From contig DGGX01000041.1 in assembly GCA_002392385.1 (NCBI GenBank), positions 1-10,326 on the forward strand: a stretch of DNA of 10,326 nt, in the 5' to 3' direction. Origin of the DNA: Lachnospiraceae bacterium UBA3863 (GTDB lineage: Bacteria > Bacillota > Clostridia > Lachnospirales > Lachnospiraceae). The translations under genes were made by a program, and so were the position numbers. The notes under the pieces are model-generated. The model was not told where the DNA came from. It made no database searches and was given only the letters and a program-made list of their open reading frames with translations. Of this stretch, positions 1-6,806 are shown piece by piece (position 1 is the first letter of the stretch; each line of letters starts with the position of its first letter).

Positions 1-737
1 CCGGCCTCCCGGAGCTCTTCCGGCACGTCGGGGGCCACATAGTATTTCAGGTTCAGGTCGTCGTTGACGATGTCCATGACGGGCACCGGCCAGACGGTCA
101 TATTCTCGAAGAGGGGCTCGCAGTCCCGGTCCAGGATCGCCTCGTAGGAGATCAGGTCGCCGTCGATGAACTCCTCCATGACGTAGGGGACCGCGGGAAG
201 GTCTGCGTAGAAGCGCTCCAGATCCGCGTCGTTCTTCAGCTTCCAGGTGTCCGCCGCGCCGACGCCCACGTCCGGCTTGACGATCACGGGATAGTCCACG
301 GTCTTCAGGAATTCCCGGGCCGCCTCGATGGTCGTCACCTTGCTCTGGCGGGCCGTGGGGATCCCGCCTTCGATGTAGAACTGCTTCATCAGGGACTTGT
401 TCTTGATGAAGCCGATCCGGTCGCTCTGGATGCCGGTCGTCACGTTGAAGTCCGTCCGCAGCCGCGCGTCCTGCTCCAGCCAGTACTCGTTCAGGGACTC
501 AATCCAGTCGATCTTCCCGTACTTGAAGGAGAAGAAGGCCACAGCCCGGAAGACCTGGTCGTAGTCCTCCAGGGAATCCACCTTGTAGTACTCCGTGAGC
601 GCGCCCTTCAGGCCGTTCTCCAGGCCGTCATAGGGGGCGTCCCCGATGCCCAGGACATTCACGCCGTTCCTCTTCAGGCGGTCGCAGAAGTTCCAGTAGG
701 TATGGGGAAAATTAGGAGAAATAAAAATGAAATTCAT
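1..737 (-). CDS. ATP-grasp domain protein, C-terminus cut by window edge
   Basis: The reading frame runs leftward from ATG at 737 and is open to the window edge, giving 245 codons of an incomplete gene. It begins MNFIFISPNFPHTYWNF, a Rossmann-like pre-ATP-grasp domain (about residues 1-100). An ATP-grasp fold follows: KNKSLMKQFYIEGGIPTAR (about 112-130) matches the usual start of the ATP-binding subdomain, YPVIVKPDVGVGAADTW (149-165) is the nucleotide-binding lysine strand and glycine loop, and VMEEFIDGDLISYEA (186-200) is the next conserved strand with acidic residues. Family members ligate a carboxylate to an amine or similar nucleophile using ATP; the substrate cannot be read from the sequence. 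The metal-binding region expected further on lies outside the window. The ATG overlaps the stop of the upstream esterase (ATGA), and GAGGAG lies 6 nt before it, so translation is probably coupled. The family call is firm; the reaction is unknown. Confidence 0.88.
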   Translation of the reverse strand, partial: MNFIFISPNFPHTYWNFCDRLKRNGVNVLGIGDAPYDGLENGLKGALTEYYKVDSLEDYDQVFRAVAFFSFKYGKIDWIESLNEYWLEQDARLRTDFNVTTGIQSDRIGFIKNKSLMKQFYIEGGIPTARQSKVTTIEAAREFLKTVDYPVIVKPDVGVGAADTWKLKNDADLERFYADLPAVPYVMEEFIDGDLISYEAILDRDCEPLFENMTVWPVPVMDIVNDDLNLKYYVAPDVPEELREA

Positions 738-1495
738 TGTCCGCTCCTCTCTTTTCTCTCCTCCAGCAGGATAGGCAGGAAATAGTGCATCTGTTTGAAC
801 CACCAGGGCCAGTCGTGGTTGACGTCATAGCCCCAGAAATCGCACCAGGCGTGGATCCCTTTTTCCGCGAAAACGCTCTGCAGATACTTGAGGGACCGCA
901 CGCCGTCCTCCTCCCAGGCGCCCTGGCCGACGCAGAGGATGATCCGCTTCTGATCGTAGAGCGCGACGTAGGGGTGGTCCGCCGGCATATTCGGGAGAAA
1001 ACGCTCCGGCGAGTTCATATACAGGGTCCCGTCCATCCAGCCGCCGAAGAAGACGTCGCTGTCATAGACCCCGGACAGGGCCAGGCACCCCGCGAACAGG
1101 TCGGGACGGCGCAGCAGCACCAGCAGGGCGTGATTGGCGCCCATGGACAGACCGGTCGTCATCGGAAGCTCCCCGCCGGTCCTCTCCAGGATCAGGGGCA
1201 CCAGCTCCTCCGTGATGTAGTGAAAATACATCTCCTGCTTCCACGCGCGGCGCCCCTTGTCGGGATCACCCTCGGACCAGCTCTCCTTGTCCACGCTGTC
1301 CACCACGAAGAGCCGGATCTGCCCGTTCTCCAGAAACTCTTTCAGACAGTCGATCATGCCGAACTCCTCATAGTTCGTGCAGGGCGAGTCCTGGGTCGGA
1401 AAGGCCAGAAAGGGGAGCCCGGCGTGCCCGTAGGCGAGGATATTCATATCTCTGTTCAGGTACTGACTGTATTGTGTGATCCATTCTCTGTACAT
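734..1495 (-). CDS. Putative esterase, alpha/beta-hydrolase fold
   Basis: A 253-residue protein with no signal peptide, so probably cytoplasmic. The nucleophile elbow GLSMG puts the catalytic serine at Ser117. A typical esterase strand (ALSGVYDSDVFFGG, about 139-152) follows. His227 in NHDWPWW fits the catalytic histidine, and an Asp near 197 (WEEDG) could be the acid. This matches the esterase-D-like family (Pfam Putative esterase), whose members cleave acyl or feruloyl esters and S-acyl thiols. Length is normal for a single-domain member. The ATG at 1495 is preceded by GAAAGGAAAG at a good distance. The gene starts 2 bp after the AI-2E stop, and its TGA overlaps the next gene's ATG. An esterase coupled this tightly to an ATP-grasp ligase suggests that both act on one metabolite, but that is inference. 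The substrate is unknown. Confidence 0.9.
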   Translation of the reverse strand: MYREWITQYSQYLNRDMNILAYGHAGLPFLAFPTQDSPCTNYEEFGMIDCLKEFLENGQIRLFVVDSVDKESWSEGDPDKGRRAWKQEMYFHYITEELVPLILERTGGELPMTTGLSMGANHALLVLLRRPDLFAGCLALSGVYDSDVFFGGWMDGTLYMNSPERFLPNMPADHPYVALYDQKRIILCVGQGAWEEDGVRSLKYLQSVFAEKGIHAWCDFWGYDVNHDWPWWFKQMHYFLPILLEERKERSGQ

Positions 1496-1497
1496 GT

Positions 1498-2679
1498 TTA
1501 CTTTCCTTTCGATTCGCTCGGAGAACCGACCTCTGCGTGGTCCGCTTCATACTCCTGGAGGATCTTCAGCTCTTTCTTCTGTGCGAGACTGTCCAGCACG
1601 AAGCTGCGGACGATGTCATAGAGGACCGCGAAGACCGGCGCGCCGATCAGCATGCCCAGGACGCCCCACAGGGAGCCGAACACCAGGATCGAGAAGAGGA
1701 TCCAGAAGGCGGAGAGGCCCAGCTTGTCTCCCAGGATCTTGGGACCGATCACGTTGCCGTCGAGCTGCTGGAGGATGATGATGAACACGACGAAGACGAC
1801 GCACCTGACCGGCGACACCGTGAGGATCAGGATGGCCGAGGGGATCGCGCCCAGGTAGGGGCCGAAGAAGGGGATGATATTGGTCACGCCGACGATGATG
1901 CTGATGAGCATGGCGTAGGGCATGCGGGCGATCAGCATGAAAATGAAGCAGAGGATGCCGATGATCAGGGAGTCCACCAGCTTGCCGAAGATAAAACCGC
2001 TGAACTTCTCATCCGTGAACCGCGCTTCCTTCCCGATCCAGTCAGCCACCTTATGGGGGAAAACAGCATAGACCAGCATCTTCAGCTGGAGCCCGAATTT
2101 CTCCCAGCTGCCCAGCAGATAGATGGCGATGATGGTCCCGAGCACGAAATTCTTGACGACGTTCAGGACGCCGGAGAAGCCGGTGCTCATGTTGTTCATG
2201 ATGTTCCGGAGCTGGGGCAGCACATGGGTCTGCAGGAACTCGCCCAGGCTCTGGGTGGTCACGTTGAGGGTGCTTTCGGCCATCTCCAGGAGCTCCGACT
2301 GCTCCTCGAGCAGGGCCGAGAGCCAGCTCTCCATCTGGGCGGCGGCGGCCGGAAGGCCGCTGATCAGTTCCGTGATGCTGGCGATCAGTTCGGGGATCAC
2401 CGCCACGAGCAGGAGCGTGATCAGGACGAACATGCCGACCACAGACAGGAGGATGGAAAGGCCCCGTTTCATGTGCAGCTTCTGCTCCAGTTTCTCGCAG
2501 ACCGGCCGCAGCAGATACGCGATCACGGCACCGTAGATAAAGGGCTGGAAGATACCGACGATCCGTCCCAGGATCCCGGTGTAGACACTCGTCCTGAAGA
2601 AAAGCAGCACGACCATGCATATGATGGCGGTCGCTGCGGCGACGGTGAGAAGGATGTTTTTTCTGTTCTGTGTGTTCAT
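1498..2679 (-). CDS. AI-2E family transporter (permease)
   Basis: A 393-residue membrane protein. Hydrophobic segments are visible at about 9-28, 40-57, 74-95, 173-190, 235-252, 256-288, 291-304 and 325-355, with a long extramembrane part at about 100-170. Two family signatures are clear: VTNIIPFFGPYLGAIPSA (265-282) and DGNVIGPKILGD (307-318). The family (Pfam AI-2E_transport) includes TqsA, implicated in autoinducer-2 export in E. coli, and members acting as Na+/H+ antiporters, so the substrate is open. The ATG at 2679 (MNTQNRKN) is chosen because GAGGGAGAGA lies just upstream. An in-frame ATG at 2721 would add 14 residues, but it sits inside an inverted repeat and lacks a good ribosome binding site. 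The acidic C-terminal tail (about 366-393) is cytoplasmic-looking. It is followed 2 bp later by the esterase gene, so cotranscription is likely. Confidence 0.92.
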   Translation of the reverse strand: MNTQNRKNILLTVAAATAIICMVVLLFFRTSVYTGILGRIVGIFQPFIYGAVIAYLLRPVCEKLEQKLHMKRGLSILLSVVGMFVLITLLLVAVIPELIASITELISGLPAAAAQMESWLSALLEEQSELLEMAESTLNVTTQSLGEFLQTHVLPQLRNIMNNMSTGFSGVLNVVKNFVLGTIIAIYLLGSWEKFGLQLKMLVYAVFPHKVADWIGKEARFTDEKFSGFIFGKLVDSLIIGILCFIFMLIARMPYAMLISIIVGVTNIIPFFGPYLGAIPSAILILTVSPVRCVVFVVFIIILQQLDGNVIGPKILGDKLGLSAFWILFSILVFGSLWGVLGMLIGAPVFAVLYDIVRSFVLDSLAQKKELKILQEYEADHAEVGSPSESKGK

Positions 2680-2710
2680 TGCTGCCGTCTCTCCCTCGGA
2701 CAACGTGTGG

Positions 2711-2743
2711 AGACCGCGCATGGGACGATTCTCTGCGCGGTCT
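2711..2743. repeat. Perfect 10-bp inverted repeat between PfpI and AI-2E genes
   Basis: AGACCGCGCA (2711-2720) is the exact reverse complement of TGCGCGGTCT (2734-2743), with a 13-nt loop. It lies between the stop of the PfpI gene (2750) and the ribosome binding site of the AI-2E gene. On the transcribed (minus) strand the stem is followed by CCACACG, not a T run, so it is not a standard intrinsic terminator. It could be an mRNA processing or stability hairpin, a weak attenuator or a protein-binding site. Confidence 0.7.
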
Positions 2744-2749
2744 GTGTGA

Positions 2750-3262
2750 TCATGCGCGATTGCAGACGTCGATAAAGGCCCTGGCGTAGGCGGGCAGATC
2801 CGGGGGGCGGCGTCCGGAGACGATGTTGCCGTCCACGACAGTCTCCTGGTCCAGCCACTCGGCGCCGGCGTTGCGCATGTCGTCCTTGATGCCGGGGGTG
2901 CTGGTCACCTTGCGTCCGCGGAGGATATCCGCGGAGATCAGGACCCAGCCGGCGTGGCAGATCTCGCCGATGGCCTTGCCGTCGGCATTCATCCTGCGCA
3001 CGATCTCCAGGACCTCGGGATAGCGGCGCAGCTTGTCGGGTGCCCAGCCGCCGGGCACCAGCAGTCCGTCATAGTCATCGGGGTCGATGTCCCTGAAGGA
3101 GAGGCTCACCTCGCAGGGCACCCCGTACTTGCCGTGGTAGAGACCCGGCTTGTCCGCGGCCAGATCCACCTGCCAGCCCTCCTCCCGGCAGCGATACACC
3201 GGATACCAGAGCTCCAGGTCTTCGAAATCCTCACTGACCAGCTGCAGAATCTTCTTGCTCAT
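2750..3262 (-). CDS. DJ-1/PfpI family protein
   Basis: A 170-residue cytoplasmic protein, normal for the family. The nucleophile elbow AIGEICHAGWVLIS (97-110) carries the reactive Cys102 followed by His103, as in PfpI (ICHGPW-type). The N-terminal EDFEDLEL (11-18) supplies the conserved glutamate (Glu14 or Glu17) that sits near the cysteine in this fold. Further family marks are DYDGLLVPGGWAPD (63-76) and the C-terminal VTSTPGIKDDMRNAGAEW (119-136) and VDGNIVSGRRPPDLPAYA (143-160). Members have been described as intracellular peptidases, stress chaperones, or glyoxalase/deglycase enzymes, and sequence alone does not decide. AGGAG lies 8 nt before the ATG. It is the first gene after the divergent promoter region and probably heads the leftward gene run. 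Confidence 0.92.
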   Translation of the reverse strand: MSKKILQLVSEDFEDLELWYPVYRCREEGWQVDLAADKPGLYHGKYGVPCEVSLSFRDIDPDDYDGLLVPGGWAPDKLRRYPEVLEIVRRMNADGKAIGEICHAGWVLISADILRGRKVTSTPGIKDDMRNAGAEWLDQETVVDGNIVSGRRPPDLPAYARAFIDVCNRA

Positions 3263-3354
3263 TCTGTTGCTCCTTTCCCGTCCCCCGCAGGGGCGTTCCT
3301 CTTTTCTGATCTGTACCTGTTCTGTTCTTTCCCGAGAAAAAAGTGTATCATATT

Positions 3355-3384
3355 TTTATACAGTATAGCAGACCCACTTGCCAA
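3355..3384 (-). promoter_or_regulatory. Putative sigma-A promoter for the leftward genes
   Basis: On the minus strand TTGGCA (3384-3379, one mismatch to TTGACA) is separated by 18 nt from TATAAA (3360-3355, one mismatch to TATAAT). Transcription would start near 3348, leaving a leader of about 85 nt before the PfpI ATG. The block is distinctly AT-rich in GC-rich surroundings, which supports a promoter. No equally good promoter was found on the plus strand for the divergent lipoprotein genes, though one may overlap this block. Confidence 0.5.
3357..3367. promoter_or_regulatory. 11-nt palindrome over the -10 region, possible operator
   Basis: TATACAGTATA is a perfect palindrome about a central A/T. 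It overlaps the proposed minus-strand -10 box at 3355-3360, and a wider TGTAT...ATACA pair (3344-3348, 3358-3362) lies beside it. A regulator binding here could control both divergent gene sets. AT-rich palindromes also occur by chance in promoter DNA, so this is tentative. Confidence 0.3.
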
Positions 3385-3397
3385 AAAGAACGGCCTG

Positions 3398-3413
3398 TGC
3401 GCCTTGCGGCGCA
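3398..3413 (+). other. Small hairpin upstream of the clostripain-like gene
   Basis: TGCGCC (3398-3403) pairs with GGCGCA (3408-3413) across a TTGC loop, ending 21 bp before the ATG at 3435 and about 10 bp before its GGGGA ribosome binding site. It would lie in the mRNA leader. It has no U tract. A local effect on translation start is possible; chance is also possible in such GC-rich DNA. Confidence 0.35.
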
Positions 3414-3434
3414 GCGGCTGCCCGGGGATCGGCC

Positions 3435-6400
3435 ATGAAAACATCCGTTATCAGTCTGTACAGGCATTTTCATTCTCTTCTGCTCATTCTCCTGCTCTGC
3501 GCCGTGCTCTTCGCGACGGCCGGATGCGGCGGGCCGGCCGGCAGTGCCGGCGGCGACGGCAGCGACGCGGCCGGACAAGCCTCCGCGGATCCCTCTGGCG
3601 CGCCCGGCGGGGACAGTGCCGGTCAGGATGCCGCCCCCGCGGACGGCGCGGAAGGTCCCGGCACCGGCACAGAGAAGGAGCCCTTCCCCTTCGTGGACGC
3701 CGGGCAGGCGCCGGACAGCGCCACGGTGATGGTCTATCTGACCGGGTCTGATCTGGAGGCGGGCTCTGAAGCCGCCACGCAGGATCTGCAGGAAATGCTG
3801 CAGAGCGGCATCGATCTGTCCCGCACACATCTTCTTGTCTACACCGGCGGCTCCCCTGTCTGGCACAGCGAGGACCCGGTGATCCCCAACGACGCCAATA
3901 TCATATACCGTCTCACGGAGGAGGGTTTCCGCGAGGTACAGCGCTACGATCCCCTCTCCATGGGCGAGCCGGAGAGCCTGACCCGCTTCCTCAACTATGC
4001 CTGCGAGGAGGTCCCCGCCGAGAATTATTATCTGATCCTCTGGGACCACGGAAACGGCCCGGTGATGGGCTACGGCAGCGACCGGCAGTATAACGGGGAC
4101 GCGCTGACCCTTCCCGAGATGAAGACCGCCATGGACGCCTCCCCCTTCGGGAAGGACAGACGGCTGGCCATGGTCGGTTTTGACGCCTGCCTCATGTCCT
4201 CGGCCGAGCTCATGTGCGTCTGGTCGGACTACGCGGATCTCCTGGTCGCCTCCCAGGAGCTGGAGCCCTCCATGGGATGGCGCTACAGCTTCCTGAAGGA
4301 TGTCTGCCGGGTCTCTCCCCGGGCCCTGGCCAGAGAGATCGTGGACGTCTACATGAAGGGCTGCAGTGAATTCTTCGAAGAACACCCCCTCTTCCAGAGC
4401 GATCTGACCCTGGCGGTCCTGGACCTCACCCGGGCCGACGCGCTGGAATCCTCCCTCAACGACCTTTTTGCCGTGGCGGCGGAGGACGTGAGCGGAGACT
4501 TCAACAAGCTCGCCACTGCCCGCGTGCGGTCGCACGGTTTTGCCCGCGCGGGGTCCGGCTCGGAATATGACCTCGTGGACCTGGAGAGCCTCCTGACCGG
4601 CATGGAGGAGAAGTACCCCGACGAGACCGCCGCCGCCAGGCAGGCCCTGCAGGAGGCCGTCGTCTATAGGGATTCCAACATCTCCGAGAGCTGCGGACTG
4701 AGTCTCTTCTACCCCTACTACAACAAAAAATACTACCAGAATCTCTGGAAGGAGGAGTACGGGGAGCTGGGATGCCTCTCGGAATACGCCGCCTTCCTGC
4801 AGCGCTATGACCAGGTCTGGCTGGGCACGGATCTCAAGGACCTCTTCGAGGGCGAGCTGCGCCCCAAGGAAAACGGGGCTGCCACCTATTCCATGGAGCT
4901 GACCGAGCAGCAGCTGGCCCAGTACGCCCAGGGCCGTTACTACATCCTCCGGCGGACGGGGGAGGGCCTCTACTCCATCGTCTACGTCTCCAACGCCGTG
5001 GAGGAGAAGAACGGTACCCTCTCCGCGGTTTTTGACGGCCGGATCATCTACGTGGGCGACGATTACGGGGACAAAAACATCCCCATCGTGCGCGCCTGGG
5101 AGACGGTGGGCGACATGACCGACTACACGATCCTGGGGGCCGGCGTGCAGAGAGACAAGGAGGACGGCGGGGACAGTCTGCTCAACTATGAGAATATGCC
5201 TGTCGATATCCAGCTGGCGGTCAATGCCGCAGACGGCTCTGTGACGGTCAAGGGCATTTATGAGCGGGAGGAAGGCGAGGATATCGTCGCCGGCAAGAGA
5301 AAACCGGTCCTTCCCGAGGACTGGAAGCTCTTCACCTTCTACAACCTCAAGAGCCGCTATCTGGTGCGCGGCGACGACGGTCATGTCCTGCCCTTCTGGG
5401 ACTGGCCGGAAGGCGACTGGATCACCTGGACGGAATACAATGTCGTCAACGGCCTGAACTTCACCTATGAGCCCATCTACGACGACGGCTACGAATACTA
5501 CATCATGTTCGAGGTGGCCGACGTACAGGGCAACCAGTTCTCCTCGGAGCTCCTCCCCATCACCCTGGATCCGGCTCCTGAGGAGGAGGCCGCCGTTCCC
5601 TCGGAAGAGATCAGCTGGGAGAGCGGCCGGTCGGTGGTCCTGGCCGAGGAACAGGGCGTGCGCATCAGCCTGACCATGGATCAGAAGCACAGCTCCGGAC
5701 AGACGATCCTGGGCCTGGAGGTCCGCAACGACAACGATTACCCCGTCCTCATCACCAACGAGGATCCGGTCCTGGATGAAGAATACGTCTCCGGCAATTC
5801 CGGTCTGTGGCTCACGGCAGAGCCGGGCCGGACAGCCTACAGGGACTTCGGCGGTCTGTCGGAGCTCCTGGCCCGCCGGGGCACAGCCTGCCCGAAGCAG
5901 CTGGATATCAATCTGACGGTCTCCAACTACAAGACCGGCGGCTATATGATCTACAAGCGGCCCTACACCGTCCGTTTTGCCGGGGACCTGCAGCCCGCCG
6001 CCCTCGCCATGCCCGTGGACGGAGCCGCGGCCGGTCCCCAGGAGCTGGTGCCGGACAAGGCCTCTGCAGAGACGGATCCCGCCCTTCCTCTCAAGGTCGA
6101 GCTCCTGGGGATGGGCGCGGACGATCCTTCTGCCTACACCCCGGTGCTGACCCTGGACCTGCGTGTGACCAATACCTCCGGCAGCCCCGCCGACTTCCGT
6201 CTGGGGGGCCTGAAGCTGAACGGCCTCTACTACTCCATGGACAGCGCCTGCACCCTGCAGCCGGAGGATGTCCTCTACACCGTCGCCTCCATCCCCTCTT
6301 CCTCTTATAAGGCGACGGACAAGGAGTTCTCGACCGATGACCGGGCCCGGCGGATCACCTCGCTCTCTTCCGTCTCCGTCCTGATCGCCCAGGACGGCCA

Positions 6401-6794
6401 CTACAACTGGTATCCCCTGGTCCTCTCGGACAAGGGTGACCAGGACACCCTCCTGCCCGCAGGGACCCTCCTGTGCGAGGAGGGCGGTATACGGATCACC
6501 GCCGAGAAGCCCTCTGCCTGGGAGGATGACCAGTCACCGGTCTGGCCCCTCTGGATCGAGAACACCACCGGCACCAGCCTGCGGATCACCCTCTGCCGGG
6601 AAGGCGCCGAGGATGACTGGCTCAATTATTATTTCACCACGACGGCCGGACCTGACTCTGTCACCCTGAAGATCCTCTCCGACCATGAAAGAAAGATGCA
6701 GGAGCCCGCAGATATCCGCTACTGCGCCGTGATCACCGACGAAAACGGCCAGACTCTCCTGACCACACAGCCCTTCTCACTGCCTGAGCCTTAA
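3435..6794 (+). CDS. Clostripain-family (C11) cysteine peptidase lipoprotein
   Basis: A 1119-residue predicted surface lipoprotein. The signal peptide (residues 1-30) has a long leucine-rich core and ends ATAG-Cys31, followed by a Gly/Ala/Asp-rich tether to about residue 90. The C11 peptidase domain spans about 95-460: ATVMVYLTGSDLEAGSEAAT (96-115), catalytic His205 in LWDHGNG, and catalytic Cys252 in GFDACLMSS. Asp250, two residues before the cysteine, matches the position that in characterised C11 enzymes favours Arg/Lys at P1. GLSLFYPYYNKKYYQNLW (421-438) is a further family mark. From about 465 to 1119 the protein is non-catalytic: a beta-rich region to 715, then three beta-sandwich-like modules (about 735-850, 885-1000, 1010-1119). 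The last three resemble the whole of the next gene's product. The ATG at 3435 is preferred over an in-frame TTG at 3378, because it begins the signal peptide and has GGGGA 6 nt upstream. It is the first of three lipoprotein genes. The protease class is confident; the target protein is unknown. Confidence 0.93.
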   Translation: MKTSVISLYRHFHSLLLILLLCAVLFATAGCGGPAGSAGGDGSDAAGQASADPSGAPGGDSAGQDAAPADGAEGPGTGTEKEPFPFVDAGQAPDSATVMVYLTGSDLEAGSEAATQDLQEMLQSGIDLSRTHLLVYTGGSPVWHSEDPVIPNDANIIYRLTEEGFREVQRYDPLSMGEPESLTRFLNYACEEVPAENYYLILWDHGNGPVMGYGSDRQYNGDALTLPEMKTAMDASPFGKDRRLAMVGFDACLMSSAELMCVWSDYADLLVASQELEPSMGWRYSFLKDVCRVSPRALAREIVDVYMKGCSEFFEEHPLFQSDLTLAVLDLTRADALESSLNDLFAVAAEDVSGDFNKLATARVRSHGFARAGSGSEYDLVDLESLLTGMEEKYPDETAAARQALQEAVVYRDSNISESCGLSLFYPYYNKKYYQNLWKEEYGELGCLSEYAAFLQRYDQVWLGTDLKDLFEGELRPKENGAATYSMELTEQQLAQYAQGRYYILRRTGEGLYSIVYVSNAVEEKNGTLSAVFDGRIIYVGDDYGDKNIPIVRAWETVGDMTDYTILGAGVQRDKEDGGDSLLNYENMPVDIQLAVNAADGSVTVKGIYEREEGEDIVAGKRKPVLPEDWKLFTFYNLKSRYLVRGDDGHVLPFWDWPEGDWITWTEYNVVNGLNFTYEPIYDDGYEYYIMFEVADVQGNQFSSELLPITLDPAPEEEAAVPSEEISWESGRSVVLAEEQGVRISLTMDQKHSSGQTILGLEVRNDNDYPVLITNEDPVLDEEYVSGNSGLWLTAEPGRTAYRDFGGLSELLARRGTACPKQLDINLTVSNYKTGGYMIYKRPYTVRFAGDLQPAALAMPVDGAAAGPQELVPDKASAETDPALPLKVELLGMGADDPSAYTPVLTLDLRVTNTSGSPADFRLGGLKLNGLYYSMDSACTLQPEDVLYTVASIPSSSYKATDKEFSTDDRARRITSLSSVSVLIAQDGHYNWYPLVLSDKGDQDTLLPAGTLLCEEGGIRITAEKPSAWEDDQSPVWPLWIENTTGTSLRITLCREGAEDDWLNYYFTTTAGPDSVTLKILSDHERKMQEPADIRYCAVITDENGQTLLTTQPFSLPEP

Positions 6795-6806
6795 GAGGAG
6801 ACGACC

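Noticed and set aside
1537..2775. Plus-strand open frame of 412 codons opposite the AI-2E gene
   Set aside because: His/Asp/Gln-rich antisense shadow of a clear membrane protein gene; no ribosome binding site.
3344..3367. LexA/SOS box
   Set aside because: Only one CTGT-like half fits the E. coli type, and the Bacillota-type GAAC-N4-GTTC is absent.
3348..6401. Very long minus-strand open frame (1017 codons) opposite the clostripain-like gene
   Set aside because: It mirrors the codon bias of the real plus-strand gene, has no recognisable domain, and its product is low-complexity Gly/Val/Arg-rich.
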